This document shows, piece after piece, positions 46,994 through 57,058 of a stretch of 64,000 bases of DNA. Source of the DNA: Gorsachius magnificus. Taxonomy: Eukaryota > Chordata > Aves > Pelecaniformes > Ardeidae. A model generated the notes under the pieces. It was given only the letters and a program-made list of their open reading frames with translations, had not been told where the DNA came from and did no database searches. The DNA is taken from positions 11,516,984 to 11,580,983 of the forward strand of contig CM067082.1 in the NCBI GenBank assembly GCA_034008185.1, written 5' to 3'. Position 1 is the stretch's first letter. Each line of letters opens with the position of its first letter. Both the position numbers and the translations under genes were made by a program.

Positions 46994-48120
46994 CATGGTT
47001 ATCCTGCTTTCCAAGAGCCCGAGCCTCAGGATACCTTTGGAGCTGCCTGGGAAAGAGACGCTCATGCATTCTGCACGTGGGCAGCGGGGCGGCAGGCACC
47101 GAACCCGGCTGGATAGGCAGGCGGGCAGGGAAGCATCTTCTTGGAGATGACAGAAAGAGTAAAAAAAGCAGGAACTGGCAAGGGCAGCCCGTTCAGCACC
47201 AAGGTACACACCAGCCACAGCGCCACCTCTCTGGGCTCCTGCAGGATGAGCCCCAGGAGGGAGATGTGTGCTGGGAAGCAGCCAGCTCCCCGTGTCCTTC
47301 CCGAGAAATGCATTCCTCACCCTGACACACACATTTTGGTACCCAAGCCAATCCCCACTCCCACCCAGCAGAGCCTTTGCCGACAGCCATTTTCCGTGGT
47401 TATTTTCCAAATGCTTGCCCAGAGCTCCCCATCCTCACTGTTTCACGCGACGATAACCGCTATTCTATTTTTGCTCGCGATCTGAAAAGGGGCAAGAGAG
47501 AAATGGGTGTTTTGGGGGTTTCAGGAAGATGGGCACCTGCTCAGGCTCCTTTGCTGGGGCAGAGGCGATGCACTTGCCCTGTGCACAAAGCTCTTGGAGA
47601 GGGAATGGAGCACGATGTAAGCATCTGGACCACTGCTGGCAGCCTGGAAAGAGTTACCACCAGGCTCGGAGCATTTCTAGCTTCCCAACAAGGTGGCCGG
47701 GGTGAAGAATGCAAGTGACGCAGCAGCATCCTGCCAGGAGAAAGGGAAAAAAGTAAAAAACAAAACCCGAAAAAAAAAAAAAACAACCAACCACCCAACC
47801 CTAAAGCTCTTTGGATGCGGTTCAGGATGACTACACTTTTACTGTAAGTGTTTAGTAACTCAGTCACATAACCCTTCTCTGCCCACGTGGGGCCACAACA
47901 TGCAGATTACGAGCTACAAAAAACGCTTCACACACACGCCCAGCCGAAATCCCCATCCGAGGGAGGGCAAAAAAACCTTTAACAAATTAAGCTGCGTTTC
48001 CCATTTAGGCAGAGCCCGGTTGCTATTTATTTAACAATTTTAAAGTGTTATTTTTTAGCCTTCCTGGTTTGTGTGTGTTGAGAGGCTGTGCCTGGGACAG
48101 GAGCCAATGTTGATGAGGGC
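46994..48120. other. Unique non-coding stretch
   Basis: No gene is supported. An A-rich segment with A13 lies at about 47771-47783. Confidence 0.5.
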
Positions 48121-48420
48121 AAGCCGGCAGCCGGGGCGGGAGGGAAAAGCAGGGTGGAAAAGCGGAGGAAGGTGCCGGGGCAAGGCTTCACCGTGGGGAC
48201 AGTCACCGGCAGCTCCCAGCCGCAGAGCCGGAGGGAGGTGAGCGGAAAATTGGGGCAGCCAGTGGGAGAGGGAGCCGGGGTGGAGGGCAGTGCCTGGTCC
48301 ATCACCATTCAGAGGTCCCCGTCAGAGGCTCCTCCCTGCTTTCGGCACACCGACACCTTGCCCCGAGCCGGGGTGCCGGGAGGTGAGCGGGTGGAAGCGG
48401 GGCCGTGGCAGACCTGCATG
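48121..48420. promoter_or_regulatory. Short CpG-rich patch, borderline island
   Basis: Twenty CpGs in 300 bp of about 64% GC (observed/expected near 0.65). A 181-codon plus-strand frame (48088-48633) crosses it, Gly/Pro/Arg-rich and without recognisable domain. The link to transcription is unproven. Confidence 0.35.
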
Positions 48421-49042
48421 CACTGGCATCCATCCCAGAAGGATGACAGAGCTCTTGGCAGTGGGGATGCCCCCCGCGGGTACCACCCCGTTGAGGCACC
48501 CAACCCGCCTGAGAGATGCTTTCACAGGAGAACCAGCCAGGGGATGGGTGAACCACTTGGGTGCAAATGCTCTTTGTTTTCCACCTGCTCAGCACACCCT
48601 GCAGCACCAACAGCCCTGGGACAAACGCATTGAGTAAAGAACAAAACCATCAAACGTCTCCCCGAGGGTATCAGATGCGTCCCACTCTGGGGTCCTACAT
48701 CCTACTCCTGCCATTGCTACGCTTCCAGGTCAGCCGCCGGGAACGATTTTTGGAGCAGGCAGGCAGAGGTGAGATGGTGGTTAAGCAGGATGGATGCTGC
48801 CCCCAGACGAGCATCTTTCCTGCCTGCATGAGGGGAAACCTATGTGGTACCTGCTGATGGGGGCTGTGGAATATGTAGCCTGGACCACCGCCATGGTCCC
48901 AAAGTGAACCTTTTATCGGTTAACATGAGACCCCCTCTTTCACCTGTATCGAAGCACAAGATGCTGCTTTAACCACTCGTTTTCCCTGAAGAGCTCGAGG
49001 GCTCCTCAGCTGTGGTGGCTCCAAGCACGGGCACTTCCTCTT
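48421..49042. other. Unique non-coding stretch
   Basis: No feature is recognised before the CR1 copy begins. Confidence 0.5.
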
Positions 49043-49490
49043 CCAGAGAAGAGCCACAAAGCTGGTGAGGGGTCTGGAGCACAAGGCTGATGAGGAGCGG
49101 CTGAGGGACCTGGGGTTGCTCAGCCTGGAGAAGAGGAGGCTGAGGGGAGACCTGATCGCCCTCTACAGCTGCCTGACAGGAGGGGGTAGCGAGGTGGGGG
49201 TCGGCCTCTTCTCCCTGGTAACAGATGACAGGACAAGGAGGAATGGTTTGAAATTGCGCCAGGGCAGGTTTAGGCTAGACATTAGGAAAAACTTCTTCAC
49301 AGAAAGGGTTGTCAGGCTCTAGAACAGGCTGCCCAGGGAGGTGGTGGAGTCCCCATCCCTGGAGGTATTTAAAAGAAGGACAGATGAGGTGCTTGGGGAC
49401 ATGGTTTAGTGGTGGGATGGCAGGGTTAGGTTAATGGTTGGACTCGATGATCTTAAAGGTCTTTTCCAACCTAGACGATTCTATGATTCC
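49043..49490 (+). mobile_element. CR1 LINE 3' end with nonsense mutation
   Basis: A 5'-truncated copy of about 450 bp starts at TTCCAGAGAAGAGCCACAAA and ends at GATTCTATGATTC. It belongs to the same subfamily as the copy at 10490-10976, with 49172-49320 identical to 10653-10801. The ORF2 C-terminal frame (49065-49322) stops early because the Trp codon of the RLWNGLP motif is TAG at 49321. The reverse-transcriptase core is missing. Confidence 0.95.
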
Positions 49491-49693
49491 TCAGGCTCAG
49501 GTGCCCCCCACCACCGCTGCCACTGGCCCAGGACTGGCCAGTGGCAAAACCATAATGGCTCTTCTCCATCCGCAGCACAGGCGGAAGGCGATGCGAGAGG
49601 GAAACCCAGGGATCCTCTTCACACCCAGCTCCTTTCCTACAACACATCCCTCTGCCCATGAGATGTGGGTGGGTGGAAGGACAGGGGAAATGA

Positions 49694-49943
49694 CCTGCAC
49701 CAGGGCAGGTTTAGACTAGACAGTAGGAAAAATATGTTTACCGTAAGGGTTGTTAAGTATTGGAACGGGCTGCCCAGGGAAGGGGTTGAGTCCCCAACCC
49801 TGGAGGTATTTCAGAAACAGGTAGACGAGGTGCTGAGGGACATGGTTTAGTGGTGGGATGGCAGCGTTAGGTTAATGGTTGGACTTGATGATCTTAAAGG
49901 TCTTTTCCGACCCAAACGTTTCTATGATTCCATGATTCTATGA
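49694..49943 (+). mobile_element. CR1 LINE 3' end, second copy in a row
   Basis: It begins GCACCAGGGCAGGTTTAGAC and ends in ATTCCATGATTCTATG. Its 61-codon frame (49665-49850) retains the [34 protein letters not shown] end of ORF2. It lies 203 bp after the previous copy in the same orientation but starts further 3'. It is more diverged (for example CCGACCCAAACG in the tail). Confidence 0.93.
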
Positions 49944-50400
49944 CAGATATAGACATGGGATCTCCCCTGGACCAAACACGGGCAGACTCTTCCACGTGGC
50001 TTTTCAAGCCCAAGCAGAGAGAGGAAGAGTGCCCATGCCAGAGGGAGCCCAGCTAAAACATGCTGCTGATAATGATAATGGGGTGCAAAACTACAGAAGG
50101 TGGGAGCCAAAACACAGGGAGCACCAGAGAGGAGCCAAAATGCACCAACAGGTTAGAGAAGCCAGCCACAACTCTGACAGTTCCAAGAGCCGGGCCAAAG
50201 GGCTGCATGCCCCCAGATATTGCAGTAGGCACAGCCATCAGGACCACCCCACCAACTCATCAATGCATGGTAGCGTGCCAGGGTATCACGACCCCACTCT
50301 CCAGAGACATCCCCAAGCGAGGTCCCCATGTGAGCACCGGGAGAGCAGGACTCGCAGCTGCGACGGAGCATGAGGCAGAGCACGGTTGGGCACAGACCTG
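49944..50400. other. Unique non-coding stretch
   Basis: No feature is recognised. Confidence 0.5.
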
Positions 50401-50437
50401 GAGCTGGTGCTGGTGCTGGTGCTGGAGCTGGTGCTTG
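50401..50437 (+). repeat. (GCTGGT)n-type hexanucleotide repeat
   Basis: About six units of GCTGGT/GCTGGA. Translation in different frames gives runs of GAGA or QHQH, a consequence of the repeat and not evidence for coding. Confidence 0.88.
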
Positions 50438-50537
50438 CCCTGAGGTGCCCTGGCCGGCTGCATGCAGGCAGCACGTGCTGGGGGGGCTCAGTCGCTGTGG
50501 CTCTGCAGGAAGAACTTCTTCCCATGCTGGCCGGGTG

Positions 50538-50562
50538 ACCCAACCCAACCCAACCCAACCCA
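50538..50562 (+). repeat. (AACCC)5 pentanucleotide repeat
   Basis: Five near-complete AACCC units. This is not the vertebrate telomere hexamer, so no interstitial telomere is implied. Confidence 0.92.
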
Positions 50563-52246
50563 GAAACCTCACAGCTCCTGCTAGTCCCATTTTATTTTAT
50601 TTTTTTTTAACATGACACACGTGTTATTGCACAGAGAAACACCCAGAAAACCCAGGGCAAGGGTGATGCTAGCAAACAGCACGCCTGGGCATGAAACGAG
50701 TGACCAGCGGGACCCAGGCTCCCCGCAGCGGCTGAGCCCCTCGTCTCAAGGCCGGTGCCCTCCCCTCCAGCCCCTCATCACCACCTTGGAGCTGGCTCAG
50801 CACCCTCTGGGTGCTTATTCTCCTTCGCTCTCATTTTTGGGAAGTAACAGAGCACTGAGGAAGGTAACGGGTAGGAAAAGGAGCAGAAGGCAATCCTAGT
50901 CCAAAATCCACCGGGCGGCTGGGAAAGCAAGCAGCCAAAGGAAAGCGAGCAGGAGCGAACCGAGGAAGAGACATGGCAAGCCCGGAAACTTTATTCTGCA
51001 TGCTCCAAAACTGCAAACTTGGAAGGAGCCACTAGGATAAAAAAAAGCTCACCCCCAATGCTCGAGGCTCACCCTGCCCCTTCAAAGCATTCAAGAAAAT
51101 AAAGACCTTCAGCATTGCCCAAACCACCCACTGCGTTTTGCAGAAGGTGGGGTTTCCGCCTGCCCAAAGACACATCCCCGAGATGCCACCACAATTTGAC
51201 TGACCCTACTGAAGAGCTCTGGAGCTCCACTACCGGCAGTCCTGCCACACCAGCCCTGCCACGAGCTTGCCACCCAGCAAACTTCGCTTGGTGCTCAGTC
51301 CTTCTGATGTTATCTGGTGCACAGGAACTGCCTGGGGATTTGACTTCTTCCCAGCGTAAGCCCCAGCCTGCCAGCCTGGAAAAGGCAACCAACAGCAAAT
51401 TGCTTGCTTTCTTCTTCACTTTTTCTGTACCCTTTTTAAGACAACCTACAACGCTTCTTTTATTTTTCAAGCAACCTAGATCAACACAAGTCAGCCTCAG
51501 CGCCAGCACGTCACACATGTCACAAGCCAGCACGGCATGCATTTTTTTAAAATTTTTTTTTAGGTGAATTTTAGCATGAACACAGCTGGAACTGAAGCCT
51601 AAATCTTTGCAGCAAGGCTCACATCTACCTGCTCTAAGACAGCAGGCGCGGGCGCCGTGCTCTGCGCTGCGCAGGGATGCAGCAAGGCAAGGGAACCCTG
51701 CAAACCACAGGGGAAAACTCCGCAGCCTACGAGAAAAGACCAGGCGTTTCCAGCCGGTCTGCCTATCTATGATCTTCCTCTTCAAGGCGCTTTTATATCC
51801 TCCTGTGATTTTAAAACCCAGCACACACTGTTTCAGCTTTGATGCTATGTGTTCTTATTATCGACCAACCAATACCAGAATATCCTTTCTTCTTGCAGTT
51901 AAAATCCCTCTTTTCCCCGGGGGGTACAACTGGTAGGGCAGAACAGACCAGGCATTTAGCATTTAATCATAAGCCTAAGTATCAGCTTGAATCAGCCAGG
52001 CTTGCCTGGCTCCAGAGCATTCCCACCAGCTGCAAACACCGGCCGAGTAACACCACCGTCAGACGGCAGTTGCAGGGGTATTTGGTTTAGCATCCGCAGG
52101 AAATCATCAGCTTGCATCACAGCACAGAGTGACCAATTTGTGGTCAACCAAACTACTCCCAAGAGCCGAAAAACCAAGTGCAATGCAGCAATGTCAGAAA
52201 TTTGGATTCCGAACAGCTGGAGGTGTTGGGACACTCAGCCTCAGCA
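50563..52246. other. Unique non-coding stretch with the longest open frame
   Basis: A 251-codon minus-strand frame (51069-51824) is the longest in the window. It is Leu-, Ser- and Lys-rich with scattered Cys, shows no signal peptide, membrane segment or domain that I recognise, and is overlapped by a 150-codon plus-strand frame. I leave it unannotated as a gene. Confidence 0.5.
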
Positions 52247-52324
52247 GGGCAGGGTTAGGGTAACGGTTGGGCTTGATGATCTTAAAGGTCTTTTCCAACC
52301 TAAATAATTCTATGATTCTATGAC
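52247..52324 (+). mobile_element. CR1 LINE 3' tail, about 78 bp
   Basis: GGCAGGGTTAGGGTAACGG, then GGGCTTGATGATCTTAAAGG, and a clean end with octamers ATTCTATG ATTCTATG. It is the same tail type as the copies at 49043 and 49694. Confidence 0.94.
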
Positions 52325-53256
52325 TGATGGGGGCAGAAGCCATGCCAAAATCTGGATGCAAGGACTGCAGAAAGGCTGGGCCAGAAGCGACGTCAAACAG
52401 CCACCCAGCCCGAACCCTTTCTTGGCTTGTTTGCCTTCATGCCGCTCTCCAAGGCAACACCGGCACAGCTCTGCCAAGAAGGAAGCAGGACTCGGCTGCG
52501 GTTCCCAGCGACGAGCACCGCTCGCCCCGCAATCCGGGAAGGGCTGCTGTGCTGCTAACAATGCGGTCTCTAACGCTTTTTGGGCCAGCTCCAGCATCAC
52601 TCATTCTCCTTCACCACCACCACCAGGAGCTGGAACCTAAGCTTTGAGAAATGCCAGCCCACCCCGCTGCTACCAGACACGACAGAGATGATGCACTGGA
52701 AGACAGAGTCCAGAGAGGCGGTTCCCTGTACCCAATTTTCTTCTAGTCCTGCCCTCAGACATGGAGAGACATTGGGTAATGCACTCCTCACGCCACCTTC
52801 TTGGATGTCTCAAATCTGCTACGTTCCCTTCAAGTCCCAACTCTACCAGGTGCTCAACCACCTCCCCTCTCCCTGCCCTCCCTCCTTCCTCCCACATGCC
52901 ATCGTTGTCCAGGCAAAACTGCACAGCCATACTTTGAAATCATTTGGGGGACACTTTTCAGCTTTTTCTGTACTACCAGAAGTTCCTTGTCCCGGCTCGC
53001 AGCGTGGACATACAAGTTGTGGCTACACAACCGACCACATGATGAGCCTCGGTATGGCCAACACCAGGCCAGCAGAGATACCTGGCTCTGAAATTACTGC
53101 TGAAGCCAGCATCCCATCGAACCATGGCCTGACACCTGTGGGTTGTTTGAGTTTCTTTCCTAGGTTTAACATATGCAAATCTTCCAGCTATTCCTTCTAA
53201 GTGAAGCTGCCCGAACAGAAGCTTCATCTTCCCAAGCCGCCTGCTTTCATATTAAA
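52325..53256. other. Unique non-coding stretch
   Basis: A 206-codon plus-strand frame (52580-53200) has no recognised domain and overlaps frames on both strands. A (CAC)n-like patch occurs at 52611-52625. Confidence 0.5.
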
Positions 53257-53530
53257 AATAGAGGGGCCGAGACTGGATGCTGTATTCCGAGCGAATATAT
53301 AACAACCAAGATTCAATTATCACCTTTGCCATATTCAAGATCTGCCTTTCTTGTAACAGCATCCGACCGTCGATTCCCAACCAGCTTGTGACTGACTGCA
53401 GCTCCCAGATCCCTTTCTGCAGTTAACCTGTTACTGCTCATTTTGGGTACGTGCATTCGATTTCCAAGAGCACTGTTTTGCACTTGTCTTTATGGAATTT
53501 ATTTTTCTTGTCTTCAAACCACCCTTGCAG
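53257..53530 (-). mobile_element. Ancient CR1 reverse-transcriptase-region relic, inverted
   Basis: Read on the plus strand, the order GAGACTGGATGCTGTATTCC (53269), CAATTATCACCTTTGCC (53313), CAGCTCCCAGATCCCTTTCT (53399) and GCACTGTTTTGCACTTGTCT (53470) mirrors the antisense of CR1 ORF2 upstream of the usual 3' end. In the sense direction this is the region giving 'HLGK...NSALGNRMHVP..' and 'RDLGAAVS' like codons. Similarity may extend to about 53830 (TTTTTGCTAAAGTCACTAAA at 53789). Identity is low and the frame is destroyed. Confidence 0.5.
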
Positions 53531-55312
53531 CTCATTAAGACAACTGTAAGAGAAGATGCTATCAACTAAAGTACCTGCAATGCCTCTGGTTGCATTTCAT
53601 CTTCTGCGTCCTCTGCAGCCTACCATCTAACCTGCTGCTGACCCCCAAAATGCCTTCCTGATCCAACAGCAAACCATTTCTTTCAGCTTCTCAAGTACCT
53701 GCTTACGATGATTTAATCTTCAGCACATTTCCCAAGTTTTTGTGTGGAGCTGTCGGTTCCTCAAGATCTACTCGGCAGCTTTCAGAGCTTTTTTTGCTAA
53801 AGTCACTAAAATACCAGACTTGGTATGAGTTCGCCTCGTAGTTCTGCAAGCCCTCCATCCTTCAGGAGAACTTGCTACACCAGGAGCTCAGAGTTGGCAG
53901 CTCAGACAACACAAGTTCTGCAGTCATTTGGAATTTTCTTTAAAGTCAGATGAAGCAGATCATCCATTCTGCATTAAGGACCAGCATCACCATTTTTCTT
54001 CAGGTCTCACCTAAGCAGCTGTCTCTCCGTTGCTGTTTCCCTTGGCTGAGCTAAGACTTTAGGGCTGCAGGAGCTTACAAAAAAAAGCTCATGCCCAAAG
54101 GGTTAAGACTTGTTTTTTCATGATCTTTAAATCATAAATATGATTTCCACTTGAAAAGGGAACACTTCATTTGACAGACGCGGTGGCTCTGAAGGGTAAT
54201 GCAGGGCTTTGAAGGAAATTTAAAAAAAAAAAAAAGGAAGCAAGGGGAGAAAGCAAAATAACACTTCCAGAAAGTTTTCCAAAGGAAATGAGTAACCACT
54301 TGTTATTAAATGATAAATCACAGTCCTCAGGAAGTGGCATTGTCTGTGGTCTATTTTTAATGAGAAAACACCCCTGTCACTGGCACGAGGGCCGAGCGTG
54401 CTGATGGGACGAGGCTGTGGACAGCGGGAGCATTCACTGGGAGCCATCACTTCATTCCTGCCATTCCCGTCACTTATCAGCAACCAGAACGGCACAAAAC
54501 CAAAACGAAAGCAGCTTAGAGAAACAAAAAATGCCCCCAGGACAACAAACAAGGGCTACTGCTTTCTATGGGAGCTAGAGACCAAGGGGAGGAACCAGAT
54601 CCCAAGATCAGTCTTAGGCTTTGCTTTTGTTTTCCACTTGTGAGGGATGCACATGAAGCCATCAGGAGCCAAATCTGTGCTGACCCTAACCCAACAGGGG
54701 CTGAGGTGACCTCCCACGTGCACTTAGCATCCTCTGTGTCCCCAAGGTGGGGACACACTGGACACGCAGCCATAGCAAACCCCTCGGTCCCTTTTCCTCT
54801 GGGTTCTGCTGCTGAGAGAGCGCTTTCTGGGGAAGCACCTGATGCTGCAGCTCCACTGATGCTGAGCACTTCGAAGATGTAATTAGCCTCATTTTCTGCT
54901 GATAAATGAGTCACAGATTCCTGTGGCAAAGTGACTCGCCGACTGGGAATGGACACATGGTGTCAAGAGAAGGAAAGCAAACATCAGCAGAGCTAGCTGG
55001 AGGCTCAGGCACAGCCTCAAAACCAAATCAAAGGGACCACAAGCTCTCGGACACCCCACCATCATGCAGCAAGCCTCCTCGCACAGTGGTGAGGGGACCA
55101 TTTGGGGCACCTTGCACCAAGCCCAACCAGCTCCCAAGCCCCAACCAAGCGCTGCTGAGCCCGAGCCACAGGGTTCAGCTGTAGACCCCATGTCCTCCGG
55201 GCGCTCAAGCCAACTCTGACCCAAAACCACACGCACCTCCCCAAACTTTCCAAGCTGCACCAGGAACGAGCAGGAACCTATGGCAGACTCGCTGAAATAC
55301 AACGCACTATGC
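53531..55312. other. Mostly unique sequence after the old CR1 relic
   Basis: The first 300 bp may still belong to the ancient CR1. The rest contains an A13 run at 54223-54235 and no supported gene. Confidence 0.45.
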
Positions 55313-55514
55313 CTACTATTACTGTGAGGGTGACCGAGCACAGGCACAGCTTGCCCAGGAAGGTTGTGGAGTCTCCATCTGTGGAGATTTTCTAAAGCCA
55401 TGTGGATGTGGTCCTGGGCAGCTAGCTGTAGGTAGCGCTGCCTGGACTGGGAGGTTGGACCAGACGACCTCCAGAGGTCCCTTCCAGCTTCAACCAACCT
55501 GTGATTCTGTAATT
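55313..55514 (+). mobile_element. CR1 LINE 3' end, diverged, about 200 bp
   Basis: TACTGTGAGGGTGACCGAGC, GCCCAGGAAGGTTGTGGAG and GAGGTTGGACCAGACGACCT lead to TCCAGAGGTCCCTTCCAGC and a degraded GTGATTCTGTAATTG end. It shares the ATTCTGTG-type tail with the copy at 31147-31522. A 215-codon antisense frame (54889-55536) is only a shadow over it. Confidence 0.92.
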
Positions 55515-56955
55515 GCAAAGACGTACCGCACTGCAATCCTGCATGATAAATTAGCTTTCACTGACCTGGTGCAAAAAAGACTGTCATTCAACTTCTCCAC
55601 TATTTCTGACATTCTTTCCATAGATGAGGTTTAAGCCTTTCCCCCCCCCGCTTCCTTTTAACAGGAACGCAACCCCACAGTTTGCAGGAGATTATATAAT
55701 ACACACACACATCCCTCTTCCAAAACAGCATCTGAAAGCGTTTGTTTGATGATATTTTTTTTTTTTCCTACCCCCCCCTTCCCCATAAACCACCACCCTG
55801 CTGGTCTCATTCATTGTGCGGCATTTTGCAACGAAGCGTAAAAATGGTATTAATCATAGCTCTGAAAAAACACAAACTTCTTCTCCGAGGTTTGAAGTAA
55901 CCATTTGGAAGGAAAACTTCCAGGAGCCAGAGGGACTGACAGGGCTGGAGACTAAAGTCCTTCTTTTCAAAGGCCAAGTGTATCCCAATATATCCCTTGG
56001 ACAGCTGCCCCGAGCCAAAGTTACAATACTTTATTCTTCAGTTCAAGTAGCAAGGAGGAGATTTGGTAGAAAATCAGGACAAATACCCAAAGTGAACGGG
56101 GAGGTTTAGCGGGCAAACGTGTCGTAAATCTAACCGGAGGCTTGAGCTTAAACTACAGCTTTGGTGAAGACCGATGTCTGAAGTCTCAGCTGTCTCTCAC
56201 CTCCAGGTTGCTGCAGGGATTGGGGCCAAAATTACCAGGTAAGGGCACCCATCCCTCGCAGGCAGCACCCGAGCATCCCGGACCGAGCGCTGGCACTCAC
56301 CCACAGCTGAGCGTTGCTTCAGCAACAGTCAGAAACAGAGAGATCTGCAAATGTTATGCCAAAAAATAAAAATCATTATCATCTTTATGTTTTCTGGCCA
56401 ACCACCACTGGAGAAAATTACCTTCTACGTAAATCAAGCTCTTTGTCCACCTCCGCAGATTTAGTGCTTCTCACAGACACGAGGAGGGACTTCTGTCAAA
56501 AACAGAGTTGGGAAAATCCATGAGGCTCTTTTCTAGGTTAGATGCGTTAGCAGAGATTTGCCAAAAGCTTTGGAATCCCTCTGCTTCAGAGGTAAAACAT
56601 TAATAATTTAAACCCCTCCTTTTAAATTAGAAAGGGCACTAAAAGAAACTATTGAAAGAGAAAAACCATCAAGCCTGCCACCGCATCCAACTCAAACACC
56701 AACATTTTCTCTCAAACCCCAAAAGTGGTTTCAATGAGCTAGCAAACAAGGATTTTACCTTTTTCTTACGCACCCTTCCCTGACATTTTCTTCTCTGCCA
56801 TTAATATTCCCGGCAAAGCAGTCGACCACAGGGACAAGGTACATCAAGCATCCCAGCGCAGAAAGTCCGAGGATGCTGCAACCAGGGGCAGGGGTGGTGC
56901 AAGCAGTTGCAATGCGTCTCACTGGGCGTGCCAAATATTTTGGGTTTTTTATTAG
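55515..56955. other. Unique non-coding stretch
   Basis: C runs lie at 55640-55648 and 55772-55778 with a T13 run at 55756-55768, and (CA)5 at 55701-55711. No gene is supported. Confidence 0.5.
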
Positions 56956-57013
56956 TAGGGTAGGGTAGGGTAGGATAGGATAGGATAGGATAGGATAGGA
57001 TAGGATAGGATAG
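56956..57013 (+). repeat. (TAGGG)3(TAGGA)8 pentanucleotide microsatellite
   Basis: Three TAGGG units are followed by eight TAGGA units and a partial TAG, without interruption. It directly abuts an inverted CR1 3' end, so it corresponds to the terminal repeat of that element after expansion. Confidence 0.95.
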
Positions 57014-57058
57014 TTCTGTTGGAAGGGACTGACAACCATCATCTAGTCCAACTGCAAA
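57014..57058 (-). mobile_element. CR1 LINE 3' tail, inverted, about 45 bp
   Basis: On the minus strand it reads GCAGTTGGACTAGATGATGG, then TCAGTCCCTTCCAACAGAAC and continues into the (TCCTA)n array. This is the usual CR1 end with a different terminal unit. Confidence 0.88.

Noticed and set aside
50538..50562. Telomere-like CCCTAA array
   Set aside because: The unit is AACCC without T, so it is a simple pentamer repeat.
51069..51824. Longest open frame in the window, minus strand, 251 codons
   Set aside because: No recognisable domain, signal peptide or codon pattern; overlapped by frames on the other strand. One frame of this length is not impossible in 128 kb of both strands with locally high GC.
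54889..55536. 215-codon minus-strand frame
   Set aside because: Its first part is antisense to the CR1 fragment at 55313-55514; the rest is featureless.
56956..57013. Interstitial telomere repeat
   Set aside because: The unit is TAGGG/TAGGA (five bases), not TTAGGG, and it is attached to a CR1 end.
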